This document shows positions 24,266 to 36,502 of a stretch of DNA of 64,000 nucleotides, piece by piece. The stretch's first letter is position 1. The number at the start of each line of letters is the position of its first letter. The stretch spans positions 173,682,178 to 173,746,177 of the forward strand of contig NC_064622.1 in NCBI RefSeq assembly GCF_023898315.1, read 5' to 3'. A model generated the notes under the pieces. That model saw nothing but the letters and a program-made list of their open reading frames with translations. It searched no databases and had not been told where the DNA came from. The translations under genes and the position numbers were made by a program. This DNA comes from Schistocerca nitens (lineage: Eukaryota; Arthropoda; Insecta; Orthoptera; Acrididae).

Positions 24266-24529
24266 ATGACGACGAAACGATTTCATTCCGACGAGCAGCT
24301 GGAAGAATTTCTAGGTGCTTCTGACTGTGAAGGAAGTTTTTCCGAAGAAGAAAATTCACCTTTGACGACAGAATTCATACTACACCTGAATCAGAAAACA
24401 TTTCAGACTTTCATATCTCACGTGGAAAAATGCAAGTGCCTCAGTCAAAAAACAAAGAACCGTTCCTGTACATTGGAAGAGCATCCAAGTATGAACGTCG
24501 TAAAACTATCTCCTGGTCCAACAATATAG
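24266..24529 (+). CDS. Short acidic ORF of unknown origin (87 aa)
   Basis: The frame starts MTTKRFHSDEQLEEFLGASD and is rich in Asp/Glu/Ser in its first third. I do not recognise it. An acidic N-terminus of this style, with a SKNKEPFLYIG stretch readable in another frame near 24440-24480, weakly recalls the N-terminal region of piggyBac-type transposases. No catalytic domain follows and no TTAA-flanked termini were found. An AATAAA-like signal occurs near 24575. It could equally be a chance frame. Confidence 0.25.
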   Translation: MTTKRFHSDEQLEEFLGASDCEGSFSEEENSPLTTEFILHLNQKTFQTFISHVEKCKCLSQKTKNRSCTLEEHPSMNVVKLSPGPTI

Positions 24530-24849
24530 GCGACGATGGAGAGCTAAAAGTTATGCCTCTGAATTAAAGATTTTTAAATAAAACAACGTTTTTAACATTC
24601 TACATCTTTTTTCTTAATTTTTAAATAGTTATTTCTCAACATTGACATACTGGCGGCGCTCACATACACTACTGCCCATTAAAATTGCTGTACCAAGAAG
24701 AAATGCAGATGATAAACGGGTATTCATTGGACAAATATATTATACTAGAACTGACATGTGATTACATTTTCACGCAATTTGGGTGCATAGATCCTGAGAA
24801 ACCAGTACCCAGAAAGGCCCGTACAGGCCCTGCTACATGCGGTCGTGCA

Positions 24850-25780
24850 TTATCCTGCTGAAATGTAGGGTTTCGCAGAGATCGAATGAAGGGTAGAGCC
24901 ACGGGTCATAACACATATGAAATATAACGTCCACTGTTCAAAGTGCCGTCAATGCGAACAAGAGGTGACCGAGACGGGTAACCAATGGCACCCGATACCA
25001 TCACGCCGGGTGATAGGCCAGTATGGCGATGACGAATACACGCTTCCGATGTGCCTTCACCGCGATGTCGCCAAACACGGATGCGACCATCATGATGCCG
25101 TAAACAGAACCTGGATTCATCCAAAAAAAGACGTTTTACCATTCGTGTACCCAGGTTCGTCGTTGAGTACACCATCGCAGGCGCTCCTGTCTGTGATGCA
25201 GCGTCAAGGGTAACCGCAGCCATGGTCTTCGAGCTGATAATCCATGCTGCTGCTAACGTCGTCGAACTGTTCGTGCAGTTGGTTGTTGTCTTGCAAACGT
25301 CCCCACCTGTTGACTCAGGGATCGAGACGTGGTTGCACGATCCGTTACAGCCATGCGGATAAGACGCCTGTCATCTCGACCGCTAGTGTTACGAGGCCCT
25401 TGGGATCCAGCACGGCGTTCCGTATTACCCTCCTGAAGCCATCGATCCCATATTCTGCTAACAGTCATTGGATCTCGACCAAGGCGAGAAGCAATGTCGC
25501 GATACGATAAACCGCAATCGCAATAGGCTACAAATGGTTCAAATGGCTCTGAGCACTATGGGACTCAACTTATGAGGTCATTAGTCCCCTAGAACTTAGA
25601 ACCAGTTAAACCTAACTAACCTAAGGACATCACAAATATCCATGCCCGAGGCAGGATGCGAACCTGCGACCGTAGCGGTCTTGCGGTTCCAGACTGCAGC
25701 GGATAGGCTACAATCCGACCTTTATCAAAGTCGGAAACGTGATGGTACGCAATACTCCTCCTTACACGAGGCATCACAAC
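24850..25780 (-). pseudogene. Tc1-like transposase of copy A, broken
   Basis: On the minus strand, MTVSRIWDRWLQEGNTERRA (part of the paired-type DNA-binding domain) lies at 25468-25410. After a frame break comes MAAVTLDAASQTGAPAMVYS, then FLDESRFCLRHHDGRIRVWR at about 25110, which holds the first catalytic Asp. The part bearing the second Asp and the Glu, around 24870-24790, is shortened: the element is about 70 bp shorter than copy B even after both SINEs are removed. The SINE lies in the DNA-binding region and interrupts the gene. It is inactive. Confidence 0.8.
25534..25702 (-). mobile_element. SINE nested in Tc1 copy A
   Basis: Common SINE family, shortened at its tRNA-head end. TSD ATAGGCTACAA at 25523-25533 and 25703-25713, both within Tc1 sequence. 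Confidence 0.9.
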
Positions 25781-26006
25781 AGCGTTTCACCAGGCAACGC
25801 CTTTCAGCTGCTGTTTGTATATGAGAAATCGGTTGGAAACTTTCCTCATGTCAGCACGTTGTAGGTGACGCCACCGGCTCCAACCTTGTGTGAATGCTCT
25901 GTATAGCAATCATTTGCATATCACAGCATCTTGTTCCTGTTGGTTAAATTTCGCGTCTGTAGCACGTCATCTTCGTGGTGCAGCAATTTTAATGGCCAGT
26001 AGTGTA

Positions 26007-26835
26007 TTTGCCAACAAGAGACCAGTTTGTCGATACCGTCGCTGTACAATGTTTGATGAAGCCACAACATCTTCAGTTTTGCTCGCAGCGCTTCGCCGGT
26101 ATCAAAGTGAAGTTCTCGAAGACGTTTCTTAAGTTTTGGAAACAGATGAAAATAAGATGAAGCCAAGTCGGAACTGCATGGAGGCTGATCGATGACAGTG
26201 AACCAAGGACTCGGATTGTTGCAGGTGTCGCTGCGCTCGCTTGTGGCCTCTCACTGTCATGCTCCATGTGTTGATAACCTCTCCGTATTCGAAACTCGAT
26301 TACAGCAAGCTACAATTTGGAGCGTTCTAGCGGCAGCGGGCTGCGAATATGTAGAGACGGATAGTAAGAATATAGAACGTTAATGACGTTTGTTTTATTT
26401 AAAAACCTTGAAAAGTTTTCACATAAAAAAATCGGAAGCATTAGTTCTCAGCACGCCCTCGTGTATCCAAAGTACGTGCAAAAAGCTTATGTTGACTGCT
26501 GGGAAGAACAACACCAAATTACACTTGAAGCTTATACTGGTTTGTTATTACTAGCTGGAGCGCATAAATCGTATGGTGAATCAACAAAGAGTGTATAGGA
26601 TCCATAAACTCGTAGAGCCACCTCTCCTGCCGCAATGTTACAGACACCATTATGTTGCTGGCAACTCACATGTAGTCACGCTACAGTGACAAGTTTCATC
26701 GATGACCGAAAGACATCTTAATACCTAATAGGACTCTGCGAAAAAAATTGATGGAAATAGTTTTGAAATTATATAATTCTTCCGCATAATAACTTTTAAT
26801 AATTTATGAGTATTACCTTGAATATAAGTTCTGTC
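26007..26835. other. No recognised gene
   Basis: Small open frames exist on both strands (for example 26192-26383 plus and 26383-26598 plus) but none shows a known domain. I would not annotate them as genes. Confidence 0.35.
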
Positions 26836-26845
26836 AGTATGAACT

Positions 26846-27043
26846 GAGTTGCGCGGGAGTAGCCGAGCTGTCTCGAGCGCTGCAATCATGGACTGTGCGG
26901 CTGGTCCACAGCGGAGGTTCGAGTCGTCCCTCGGGCATGGATGTGTGTGTTTGTCCTTAGGATAATTTAGGTTAACTAGTGTGTAAGCTTACGGACTGAT
27001 GACCTTAGCAGTTAAGATTTCACACACATTTGAACATCTTTTG
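26846..27043 (+). mobile_element. SINE with Leu/Ser-like tRNA head, 10-bp TSD
   Basis: The head reads GAGTAGCCGAGCTGTCTCG, with the A-box TAGCCGAGCTG, and the B-box GGTTCGAGTCG. The body (TGTCCTTAGGATAATTTAGG … GGACTGATGACC … CATTTGAACAT) is a diverged relative of the common SINE body. TSD AGTATGAACT at 26836-26845 and 27044-27053. Confidence 0.88.
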
Positions 27044-27169
27044 AGTATGAACTTAAAAGAGGATAGCTGTATAGTTTTTTCAAGGAATAGGGAAGAGATA
27101 TTTCTCTTGTTTTAAGGGTGGTCTTTTGTTAAGGCCCCGTACTGGATTTGTAAGTATTACAGAGATACA

Positions 27170-27170
<1 letters not shown>

Positions 27171-27215
<45 letters not shown>

Positions 27216-27320
27216 AATTCTCTCTCTCCAGCATTGCCCCGAGGAGCACAATTAGTGAAATCAGCTGACTTTCAGAAAGTACGTATTGTGTGACTTTGGG
27301 GGGGGGGGGGGAGGGGGACG
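27171..27320. repeat. (AC)n microsatellite and poly-G run
   Basis: An uninterrupted (AC)n tract at about 27173-27214 is followed by a G run at 27298-27311. The minus-strand frame 27157-27480 arises from these and is not coding. Confidence 0.95.
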
Positions 27321-28088
27321 GTGGTCTACATAAGCCACCATAGCTCTGAAAAACAAAGTCTGCTGCCTGACTGTATATGCCAAAATCTATGTCAACAGCG
27401 AGAGTGCGAGGACAAAATACGGAAAACACAATTTCATTAATTGGGAATATATTCTGAGCGGTCCAAAGGAAAGTGAACACACCAACAATTCATATTATTA
27501 GGTATACTCACTTTTAACAGTCAATCGTTTCTAACGCTTCCAGATAAATATCAATAACCATCAAAACATCAATTTTTAATGAATTGAACTCCATGTATAA
27601 AATAGCATCTAATATCTTATTACTCTACAAATGAGTTAATGTATTAAGGATTTGACGTCAAGCATATAAAATCTTTACAGTTGGAGAAGTAAAACCCCGT
27701 TTATGCTGGTGTACTTAGTTTCGGATTATTAAACCATAGTCTGGGTAATTGGGAGTCAGCTTAACACCTTAGTTTTTCATGCGTCTCAATGTATATGACG
27801 TTGCATCTCCTGAGCCATGTGCTGTACATTGATATAATTACGCAGCTACGTTCAGCGGTATATGTGGATACTGTATTCAATATGTGTTGCGGATAGACGT
27901 AGTAGTAGAAAAGTAATAAATGAAAACTTCACACCTAATGACGCAATTTTCCTCCATTAACAACGGAAAAGCAGTAAGCGATAATTTTCTTTCAGTATTT
28001 CATGGGGTGTATAAGTGCGTAAAATTTCGAAAATGTTTAGAATTATGTGTAACGTTTGTGGGTAGTCGCTAATTGCTCTCATTCCCAT

Positions 28089-28693
28089 TGAAACGTCCCC
28101 TTAGAAAAATTATAAATGACTGTGCTTAAACTGACACACAATATTTTTAGCGCAACGCAATCTGACTTTCAGTAATCCTTACAAAAGAATGGTCCTGACT
28201 AACATTAACCTATACCTTTCATGAATCACTTACCTCACAAAAATCTTCATTACTCGAACTACTGCAATACAGCGAGTGCCAATACTGCCAGCTAAATAAA
28301 AACTAGTGAAGGCACTAACTACTGATAGGCATAGTTAGCAAATGAAAGATTTTGATAGAGAAGAAACAATGTATTTACCTTAATAGTGTTCAAAAGTCAT
28401 AGTATATATACCAGTCCATGATATCCAATATTATAAATATACTCTTTCTGATGGACACACGTTCAGATCGTCCGCTCTCAAAATTCCGCCATCTCTCTCC
28501 CCACATCCACCACTGCTGGCGGCTCACCTCTAACTGCGCAACGCTACGCGCTGTTAACATCGAACTGCCCAACACTACAATAGCCAACAACAATGCAAAC
28601 CAGCCACAGGCTGCACACAGCACAGCCAGTGATTTTCATACAGAGCGCTACGTGGCGTTACTATTAAAAAAAAACCTAAACAGCGTACTTACA
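28089..28693 (-). repeat. 3' LTR of LTR element 2
   Basis: Partner of 36526-37128. Just inside, the minus strand reads GGGGAGCGTAGGGGCTA before TGTAAG, a reasonable polypurine-tract candidate for plus-strand priming. Confidence 0.9.
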
Positions 28694-29032
28694 TAGCCCC
28701 TACGCTCCCCAAAAAAATTTTACAAATTGTTTTGGGTAGTGGCCAGTAATGATATGATAAAATTTTTCATAATTACAATCATAAAGATATCAATTGCACA
28801 CACTTATTGATACAATGTTGGGCAAAAGCTAAAATTTTCTCACAGTCCATGAAGACAGTCCTGATCATTCATCACAGTAAAATTGCAGTGTTTTTCTCAA
28901 AGTCTGAGTAGTAAAAGAAAATGCACATGCAAGTAGTGGATTTCCATGCAGTCTGGAAGAAGTAGTGTTGTCCTTTCAACAGAAAGACAGTGCTGACCCT
29001 TGACATGCAGACAGGTAATGGGCCACAACAGA

Positions 29033-29230
29033 GCAAACCCACAGCAGAGTCAGTCGAAGTTTTGAAGAATATTGGTAGGTAGGTCATCACAGAGCAGACC
29101 CACTGTAGTCCTGGTAAAGAGTATGGTATTGGTGGGCCACCAGAGTTGCAGACCCACTGCAGTCCTTGTAGAAATAATGGTATTGGTGGGCCATCAAAGA
29201 TGCAGACCCACTGTAGTCCTTGTAGAGATG
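29033..29230 (-). repeat. 54-bp minisatellite inside LTR element 2
   Basis: Units at 29094-29147 and 29148-29201 are each 54 bp and begin GCAGACCCACTG. A partial third starts at 29202 and a degenerate unit precedes them. They generate the repeated LQWVC…GGPPIP frame on the minus strand (28872-29267), which I consider an artefact of the repeat. Confidence 0.85.
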
Positions 29231-32200
29231 GCCAGCAGCCATTTGCTGTGACTGTGCAGGTGCACAATCACCATCGAAGAGTCTTGCGGACAATATAGCA
29301 AGTCCATGAACCACCACTTGTGCACTCACAAAGTTTTTGAAATTGTCCTTAGAACCAGCAATGCTGTTAACCAGTCCCTTGCTGAATTATCAACACACGT
29401 GCAAACACTAACGGTCCCAACTTCTCACATATTGTGCATATACTATGACCAACAGAAACGTGTGCACTGAAATGAATGCTTACAAGTTACCAAATTTGCT
29501 GAACTGGTGTCCATTACAATTTTATATCATGAAAATACAAAGATACAGAAAACATAATTAAAAACGTAATAATGCGGATAACATTTGTAGTAATACAGGC
29601 CTTACGAAACAATAGAAAGAAACATATACATCAGTGTTAGAGGAAGTATGACATAAGTAAATATATAAAAGGTCAGAATAACTTTCGAAACATCAACTTC
29701 ACACATGAGCATTAAAACAGAACAGAATAAATAGTGTCTAAACATCTTTACAAAGTAAATAACATAGTATTAATGCAAATTATATTTGAGGATAACAGTA
29801 TTTCTCATCATATTGAATGTAGCTTGGTACTAGAAAAATTCAACAACATAAATCTTATTGGCTAAACTCATAAAGTACACAAACACATAGCAGAGTAACA
29901 CAGGAGGAAAGGACAGGATTTGTTTTCAGTGTAAAATTTGGTACTGCAGTCCAACCCAAAACTTAATTCCATAGATTTTTCGTCTTATTTCAACATTTGT
30001 TTCCACCAAAAAAAAAAAAAAAAATCCTACCCGAGCATGCTTTCTATATTTATAAGTTCACATATTTCTTACCTCATTATTTATTTTTCATTATCTTACC
30101 TCATCATTTATTTCCAAGAAAATCCTACCTAAACCTGTTGTCCCTAAACCCTACTTTTTTGCTCATATCCTCTTTCAAAATACTTTTTTTGGCCAAACCA
30201 TTTTCTTATAGCTTCTCAATGCATTTCTTCCAATTTATCACAACTCGTTCTCTTATATAGCCTACCCCATCTTAAGCTAACTTAAATCTACTGAGCTCAG
30301 ATGCTAAACTAAGGGACAAGGCAATGCAGCAGCACAAAACAATTAACACAAACAGCAATGACAAAAAATATATATTGGCAAAGCTAGCAGCAGTAAATCT
30401 AAATTAGCAAAGCAATTGCAATATTACAACTAATATAAGGCACTGTGCAGCAAACAAGAAAAATAAATCAGTAGTAAAACTGGCTTAACAGAGTAATACA
30501 AAGTGAAATTCAGTAACATTGTGCCTGGCAAACAGCAGCAGCTAATGCAGTAACTTATATCTAATCATGACAAACCCACAAGCAAAAAAATAGTACACTT
30601 AAGACAACAATACAGATAAGGGAAATGTATATTCACATCTTAATGTCTATGTAACTAAAGTGGTGCACAACAAAAACTTATTCTACAAAAAATTACCAAG
30701 TACTTGAAAAGAAAATTGTGTATGAAGTTACTGATATTAGTCCCTACTTATTGTTCTTTCCTTTCCAAGTGCTCCTTTTTCGAAGAATGTGGATCATAAA
30801 ATTATTATTTAATAGATCTGTTGACAGAATGTTTTCACATTAGCAAATGCATTAAATTTTATTTTATAAAATCAATGCTATAAGGCAGCTAGAAACCAGA
30901 TATCAACTGAAATAAGCAACTATGTACAAAGTAAAGCATAAAAATATCATTCAATAGTCATGTGACATTTCATAAGTTAATAGAAATTCTCTCCACTCTC
31001 GTAGAAAGACACTTGTCATAATCAGCTGTAGAGCTGTAAGAATATTTCCCATCAGTTTATAAGCATTTCAGTAAGTAGCACAAAGTACACGCTCCACAAT
31101 ATAATCATATGTTTCCAGGTAATGAGCGTGTCGTATTTGCGATGCTTTCTACAAAGAAATGTCAATAGGGAGGTTAATGGTCTCTCTTTTTTTTCCACCT
31201 AATGGCTTTTTCTCCAGGCAGGTGGCACAGCTGGGCGTCCACGATGCATCACGTGAAGGTCACTTAACTTTCTTACCGAAATATTTACTACAGCAGTGAC
31301 AGTCTCATATAGAAAATTTCACAGGTCGAGAATTTGCGTTACAAATGTGTAGAAAAAAAATCCTATAAATATAATAGTGTCCAAAATATTTTCGACAGCA
31401 TTGTAATACATTCACGCATGTACATACATTTCATAATTCTTAAAGTACGATTCTTCGTTTCCAACATCCTTTTCCACAAATCAGAGTCCCTAACCACTAC
31501 TCATTATTCCTTACCTTATTATACATATACATATTCGTCGACACTTCTTCTATATTTCAACATAAGAAATACGTAGCATAATCAAATTCCTCATATATGG
31601 TAGCATCATCTTATTGATCATAAACATACCTAAACAGCATAATACACATTGTCATCATAATAATAACATCATAAAAATTCAGCCAAATCTCAAAAACGTC
31701 GTAGCTTTCTGCAATGATTTCAAAACCTAAAGAAAATTCTCTGCTCATTTCAGTAGTGTCATCTACCACAAACGTACTTCAAACATCATTATCCCATACC
31801 AAATACATCATTCAAAGCCCTCATAGTACCACAATGGTTCCAAAAAAATATGAACAGTTCACAAAGTAGAGGCAAAATACAATTTCATAAGTGTGAAGTT
31901 ATCCAACGGTGTAGTTATGAAAACATCTGTCACTGATGCAGTAAAATAAATGTTTGTCTCTCTCAGTTAAATGATCAGATAGCTGTATAATTTATGTGTT
32001 AGAGAAATATGGTACCGATGAGTAAAGTTGTATAAGCAAATGCAATATTAGCTAGGGCTCCTGGCGCTTGCCAGACACATGGTACACAAAGTAAGCGTGT
32101 AGCCCCCTGAGGATTAATGTAGTTATACCCTCAGGTGTTACAGATTACAGAAACGGAATGAAATGTATCACGGAAACTTTCTTTGTAATTCAAAAATCTT

Positions 32201-32890
32201 TAAAAATAAATGTTTTAAGTACAAAATTAATCACTCAAATGCGTGTACTGCAGCGCTAAATTGAGCGTCTTGTTGTAACATAATCTCTGTCATTACTTGA
32301 GGATAAAAAAGTGCGAAGTGTCGTAATTATCGTCGTCCATAAGCAGATATAAAACAGATACACCGCAAAAGCAACAATGTAAATTGTCACTCATGAGTAG
32401 CGCCGTGATATAATCGTGTAGCTGTCACATAAACTAACCACTGTGTCATCTGGTATCTCTCAGAAAGTACTTTAAATCCAGAATGTATTTTCAAGTAAAC
32501 CAAAATGTTGCATTAAAATCTCATTAGCAGTACCTGTATATGTTCTAAGTGTGTAAGCCTTATAGTCGTTACGTAATCGTGCAACTAACAAGCAATAATG
32601 TACACACACAATAACACTGTGTTGGCATTTGTAATTTCTGTTTAAATAAGTTCTCCTGGTTCTTGACTGGATATTTAACTTCAAACATTGTTGCATGTTA
32701 ACAGTTTCTAAGTCTGACAATGCATACTAGTAACGCGAAGTGAAAAGTTTTTTGGCAAAGACAAAGTTAAAAAGCGAATTATCCTTCAATAAACGGTTTT
32801 ACATGTGAAATGTGGTGCAAGCCTTTACTCTTCCTACTATGCAGAGCTCCACCTTCAACGGAATTATCATGTGGTGTATGGTACATCGGT
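29231..32890 (-). other. Interior of LTR element 2 without recognisable coding
   Basis: About 3.7 kb of AT-rich sequence with no RT, RNase H or integrase motif and no long frame on the element's strand. Poly-A/poly-T runs occur, for example near 30008-30024. If a pol gene was ever here it is gone beyond recognition. Confidence 0.55.
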
Positions 32891-34245
32891 AAAGAATGCT
32901 CAAATTTTTCTCAAGGTTAGCGCCTATGTTATTTTTCTCTGAGCCAGCCAGCGCACGTGGCTTCTGCGGTGCGAGTCATTGTCTGCTATCTCTTTGTTGG
33001 CATGCGTCGTTATTGGGATTAGGAGACCTAACTTCTGCAAATTCACCTTGCAGTGAGGGCCCTGCCCTGTTTGAATCCCGCCAGTTCTGATGAAATTCAG
33101 GTCTGTCGTTACGATTGTATCGTCTGTCGTCATGTCGCTAGATTCCACAGTTTCTTTCTTGTCGGTCACATGGTGGAGAATTTCTCCCTGAATCGTAACT
33201 GCACGGTGGACCGTTGCGTCTGAAGTTATGCTGTCTCCCTTGATAATAATTGTTTTGGTTCCCATATTGTCTGTTTCCATGGTTATCGCTATCATATTCA
33301 TTACTACGGAAATGCGATCTTTCTCTGTAACTATTTTTACTCTGCCAGTGGTTGTCATGCGGGTGGTGTCTGTTTTGGTCATGATTTACGTTGTAAGAAT
33401 AGCCTTTTCGAGTGCAGTTATTATTTCTGTCATCACGGAATTGTGATGGATGTGACCTGTAATTGTTGTGCTCCTGTTTTCGCGTTCCGCGATTGTCAGT
33501 CTCAATTTCCTATTCTTGTAACAGTCCCTGAAAAGCTTCAATGTCGTCTTTTCAACGCCCTGCCAAAATTATATGTCGTAAATGTTCAGGAAATTTGATT
33601 AAGCAAATGCGGATGAGTTCTGAGAGGCTGTAAGGGTTTGACAGGTACTGATTCTTGTGCAACATGTCTTCAAAATATTTCACAAGACTGGAAAATTCGT
33701 ATTGTTCGAAATGTTTCATCATTATGATGCTATGTTTTACTCGGTCTTGAGTGGCTTGAGACCAATATGCTGAGAGGAAGGAATGATAAAATTCTCCTTC
33801 ACTGTGGCAATCGTGAGTGACCGATCGCATTCTTACAGCTGGTTCATTCTCTAAATAGCCACACATAAATTCTAATCTGTGCTCTAATGACCAGTTGGGA
33901 GGAAAACAATGAGAGAATTGATGAAGCCACGCTTGTGGATGAATGTCGTTGCCAGAATTCTTAAATGTTTTGAATTTACGTGTGAACAGCTTATAGTCAA
34001 AATCATCGTGTCGGCGAGTCGCATGTCGGTCATTGTTACGTCGTGTCGGGGGTTCCATATCAAAATTCGGTGCACCTTGCCAATTTCTTTCATAATTTCC
34101 GAAATGCCCTGTGTTATTATTTTGTGGCTTTTCCGTATTTCTATGTCCCTCTTCCCGTGTTGGAGCGCAAGTGTCCTCTGAAATATGTAATTCTTGCATT
34201 ACTTGTGCCAACTGATCTTGTACTTCCCGGATTTCTCTTTTGTGT

Positions 34246-35396
34246 TGCGTATCACTGACCTTAAGACTTATCTTAAAAGAAAGATTAAGGAAAGGCAAAC
34301 CTACGTTTCTAGCATTTGTAGACTTAGAGAAAGCTTTTGACAATGTTGAGTGGAATACTCTCTTCCAAATTCTAAAGGTGGCAGGGATAAAATACAGGGA
34401 GCGAAAGGCTATTTACAATTTGTACAGAAACCAGATGGCAGTTATAAGAGTCGAGGGGCATGAAAGGGAAGCAGTGGCTGGGAAGGGAATGAGACAGGGT
34501 TGTAGCCTCTCCCTGATGGTATTCAATCTGTATATTGAGCAAGCAGTAAAGGAAACAAAAGAAAAATTCGGAGTAAGTATTAAAAACCATGGAGAAGAAA
34601 TAAAAACTTTGCGGTTCGCCGATGACATCGTAATTCTGTCAGAGACAGCAAAGGACTTGGAAGAGCAGTTGAACGGAAGGGACGTTGTCTTGAAAGGAGA
34701 ATATAAGATGAACATCAACAAAAGCAAAACGAGGATCTTGGAATGTAGTCGAATTAAGTCGGGTGATGCTGAGGGAATTTGATTAGGAAATGAGACACTT
34801 AAAGTAGTAAAGGAGTTTTGCTATTTGGGGAGCAAAGTAACTGATGATAGTCGAAGTAGAGAGGATATAAAATGTAGACTTGCAATGGCAAGGAAAGCGT
34901 TTCTGAAGAAGAGAAATTTGTTAACATCGAGTATAGATTTAAGTATAAGGAAGTCCATTCTGAAAGTATTTGTATGGAGTGTAGTCATGTATGGAAGTGA
35001 TACATGGACGATAAATAGTTTGGACAAGAAGAGAATAGAAGCTTTCGAAATGTGGTGCTACAGAAGAATGCTGAAGATTAGATGGGTAGATCACATAACT
35101 GATGAGGAGGTATTGAATAGAATTGGGGAGAAGAGGAGTTCGTGGCACAACTTGACGAGAAGAAGGGATCGGTTGGTAGGACATGTTCTGAGGCATCAAG
35201 GGATCACAAATTTAGCATTGGAGGGCAGCGTGGAGGGTAAAAATCGTAGAGGGAGACCAAGAGATGAATACACTAAGCAGATTCAGAAGGATGTAGGTTG
35301 CAGTAGGTACTGGGAGACGAAGAAACTTGCACAGGATAGGGTAGCATGGAGAGCTGCATCAAATCAGTCTCAGGACTGAAGACCACAACAACAACA
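34246..35396 (+). mobile_element. RTE-type retrotransposon fragment nested in gag
   Basis: 5'-truncated copy running from inside the RT domain to the 3' end (…GGACTGAAGACCACAACAAC). The imperfect direct repeats TCTCTTTTGTGT (34234-34245) and TCTCTTATGTGT (35397-35408), matching at 11 of 12 bases, flank it as the TSD. The sequence outside both repeats is continuous gag on the opposite strand. Confidence 0.85.
34255..35379 (+). pseudogene. RTE reverse transcriptase, C-terminal part, one stop
   Basis: In one frame the sequence encodes FLAFVDLEKAFDNVEWNTLF (RT motif A), GMRQGCSLSLMVFNLYIEQ (motif B region) and LRFADDIVIL with the catalytic FADD. YLGSKVTDDSRS, MYGSDTWTIN, RMLKIRWVDHITDEEVL, RRRDRLVGHVLRH and the C-terminus RAASNQSQD follow. 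The only interruption is a TGA at 34780-34782. The endonuclease domain and the first RT motifs are missing because of 5' truncation. The preservation suggests a recent insertion. A related minus-strand copy lies at 37293-38412. Confidence 0.85.
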
Positions 35397-36502
35397 TCTC
35401 TTATGTGTCAGTGAAGGCTACAGATCTAGTGTCACTGAGATCATCATCCACCTTTGTAGATAAGTTAGTCAACTGATCCGAAAGTTCGGCTACTTTCTCC
35501 GATAGTGAACTGATTTCCTCAGTGTGTTTTTCTGAACCAAGTTTCAGAGTGTCCATTTGTGTTGAAATCGTATCTTTGTGTTTTTACGTCATTACTGACT
35601 TTTTGACACTTCGATTCGATTTTATGTAACTCAGTAGTTAAATCTTCACGTGTTTGTTCAAGTGTGATGTCTACCTTTTGAAGATTTTGTTCCATTGCAT
35701 CTAACTCTTGCTGTGTTTGTCTCTGGTGTTATTCCATTGTGTCTAACTTTTGATGATTTTGTTCCATTGTGTCTACCTTTTGAAGATTTTGTTCCATTGT
35801 GTCTAACTGTTCCTGTGTTTGTCTCTGTTTTTGTATCATTTGTTGCATTAATTGCAATAATAATGTATTAATGTCTGGAATCTGATCCTCTATGCTATTC
35901 GGCAGTGCATTTGCACCGGCAACATTCACACTTTGACGAGCAGAAAATGTGTCTCGACTTATTTGAGAAATCGGTGAAGACGCAAAACCTGTATCTACAG
36001 TATTTGCAAGATTTTGTCCTGTCATTTCGGATTCCTGAGGCGAACTGTTGCCCACCGATCGATCGATAATGCTTCCCTGTTCACTAATTGTTTCACTGTC
36101 TACACCATTATTCGCAGCCCGCTCCATTTCCCTATGCACAATTACCAAATTACTAGTTTGAACATTAGTTAATTCATTACACGGTGGCGCTAACACACGG
36201 CTTTCATCTTCACTGTCATTTCTCGGTTTACTTTGGAGCCTAGTATTACGTTTTTCACACGCCATTACAAGAGCAAAATAAGAAAACACATTAACATAGC
36301 ACTGAAAATAATATCTAGTTAATTGCAAGCGCAGCTGCGAAATACTTGGTGTAAATCTACATGCATGCCACAACTGTTTTACTGTACAACAATGAAAAAC
36401 TACAACTACAAAGGAAATTCTCTCTATAATTACATGCTAGCAACAAACAATAGTTACACTAATTACACAAACTACAAGAAAAAAATCAGAAGATTCCAGT
36501 GA

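Larger units (their letters stand above)
24667..26004 (-). mobile_element. Tc1-like element (CACTACTGG family), copy A, split by SINE
   Basis: The ends CACTACTGCCCATTAAAATTG at 24667 and AATTTTAATGGCCAGTAGTG ending at 26004 are inverted, with TA at 24665-24666 and 26005-26006. The same family is present at 52517-54097 in the opposite orientation. It contains a SINE at 25534-25702. Confidence 0.88.
32900..36265 (-). pseudogene. gag: gag-like gene of LTR element 2, split by RTE insertion
   Basis: The N-terminal part starts at the ATG at 36265 (MACEKRNTRLQSKPRND). It runs through a Ser/Asn-rich region into a coiled coil made of a 10-residue repeat (TMEQNLQKVD type) around 35830-35690, where a frame break occurs. 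An RTE fragment interrupts the gene at 34246-35396. It resumes at 34233 with IREVQDQLAQVMQEL, then an Arg/Asn-rich linker, then a capsid-like region: WLHQFSHCFPPNWS, YWSQATQDRV, YFEDMLHKNQYL, LIRICLIKFPEHL, ILAGR. A TGA at 33552 interrupts just there, but the frame continues with KDDIEAFQGLLQE and an Asn/Arg/His/Gln-rich tail to about 32900. The capsid core matches LTR element 1. No CCHC zinc knuckle was seen; the basic tail may serve RNA binding (inference). Confidence 0.75.

Noticed and set aside
28872-29267. 131-codon minus-strand frame with repeated LQWVC
   Set aside because: It is produced by the 54-bp minisatellite. No independent support.
32924-33382. 152-codon Thr-rich minus-strand frame
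   Set aside because: It is a neighbouring frame of the Asn/Arg/His-rich gag tail of LTR element 2; the gag frame continues the capsid part and has the typical tail composition.
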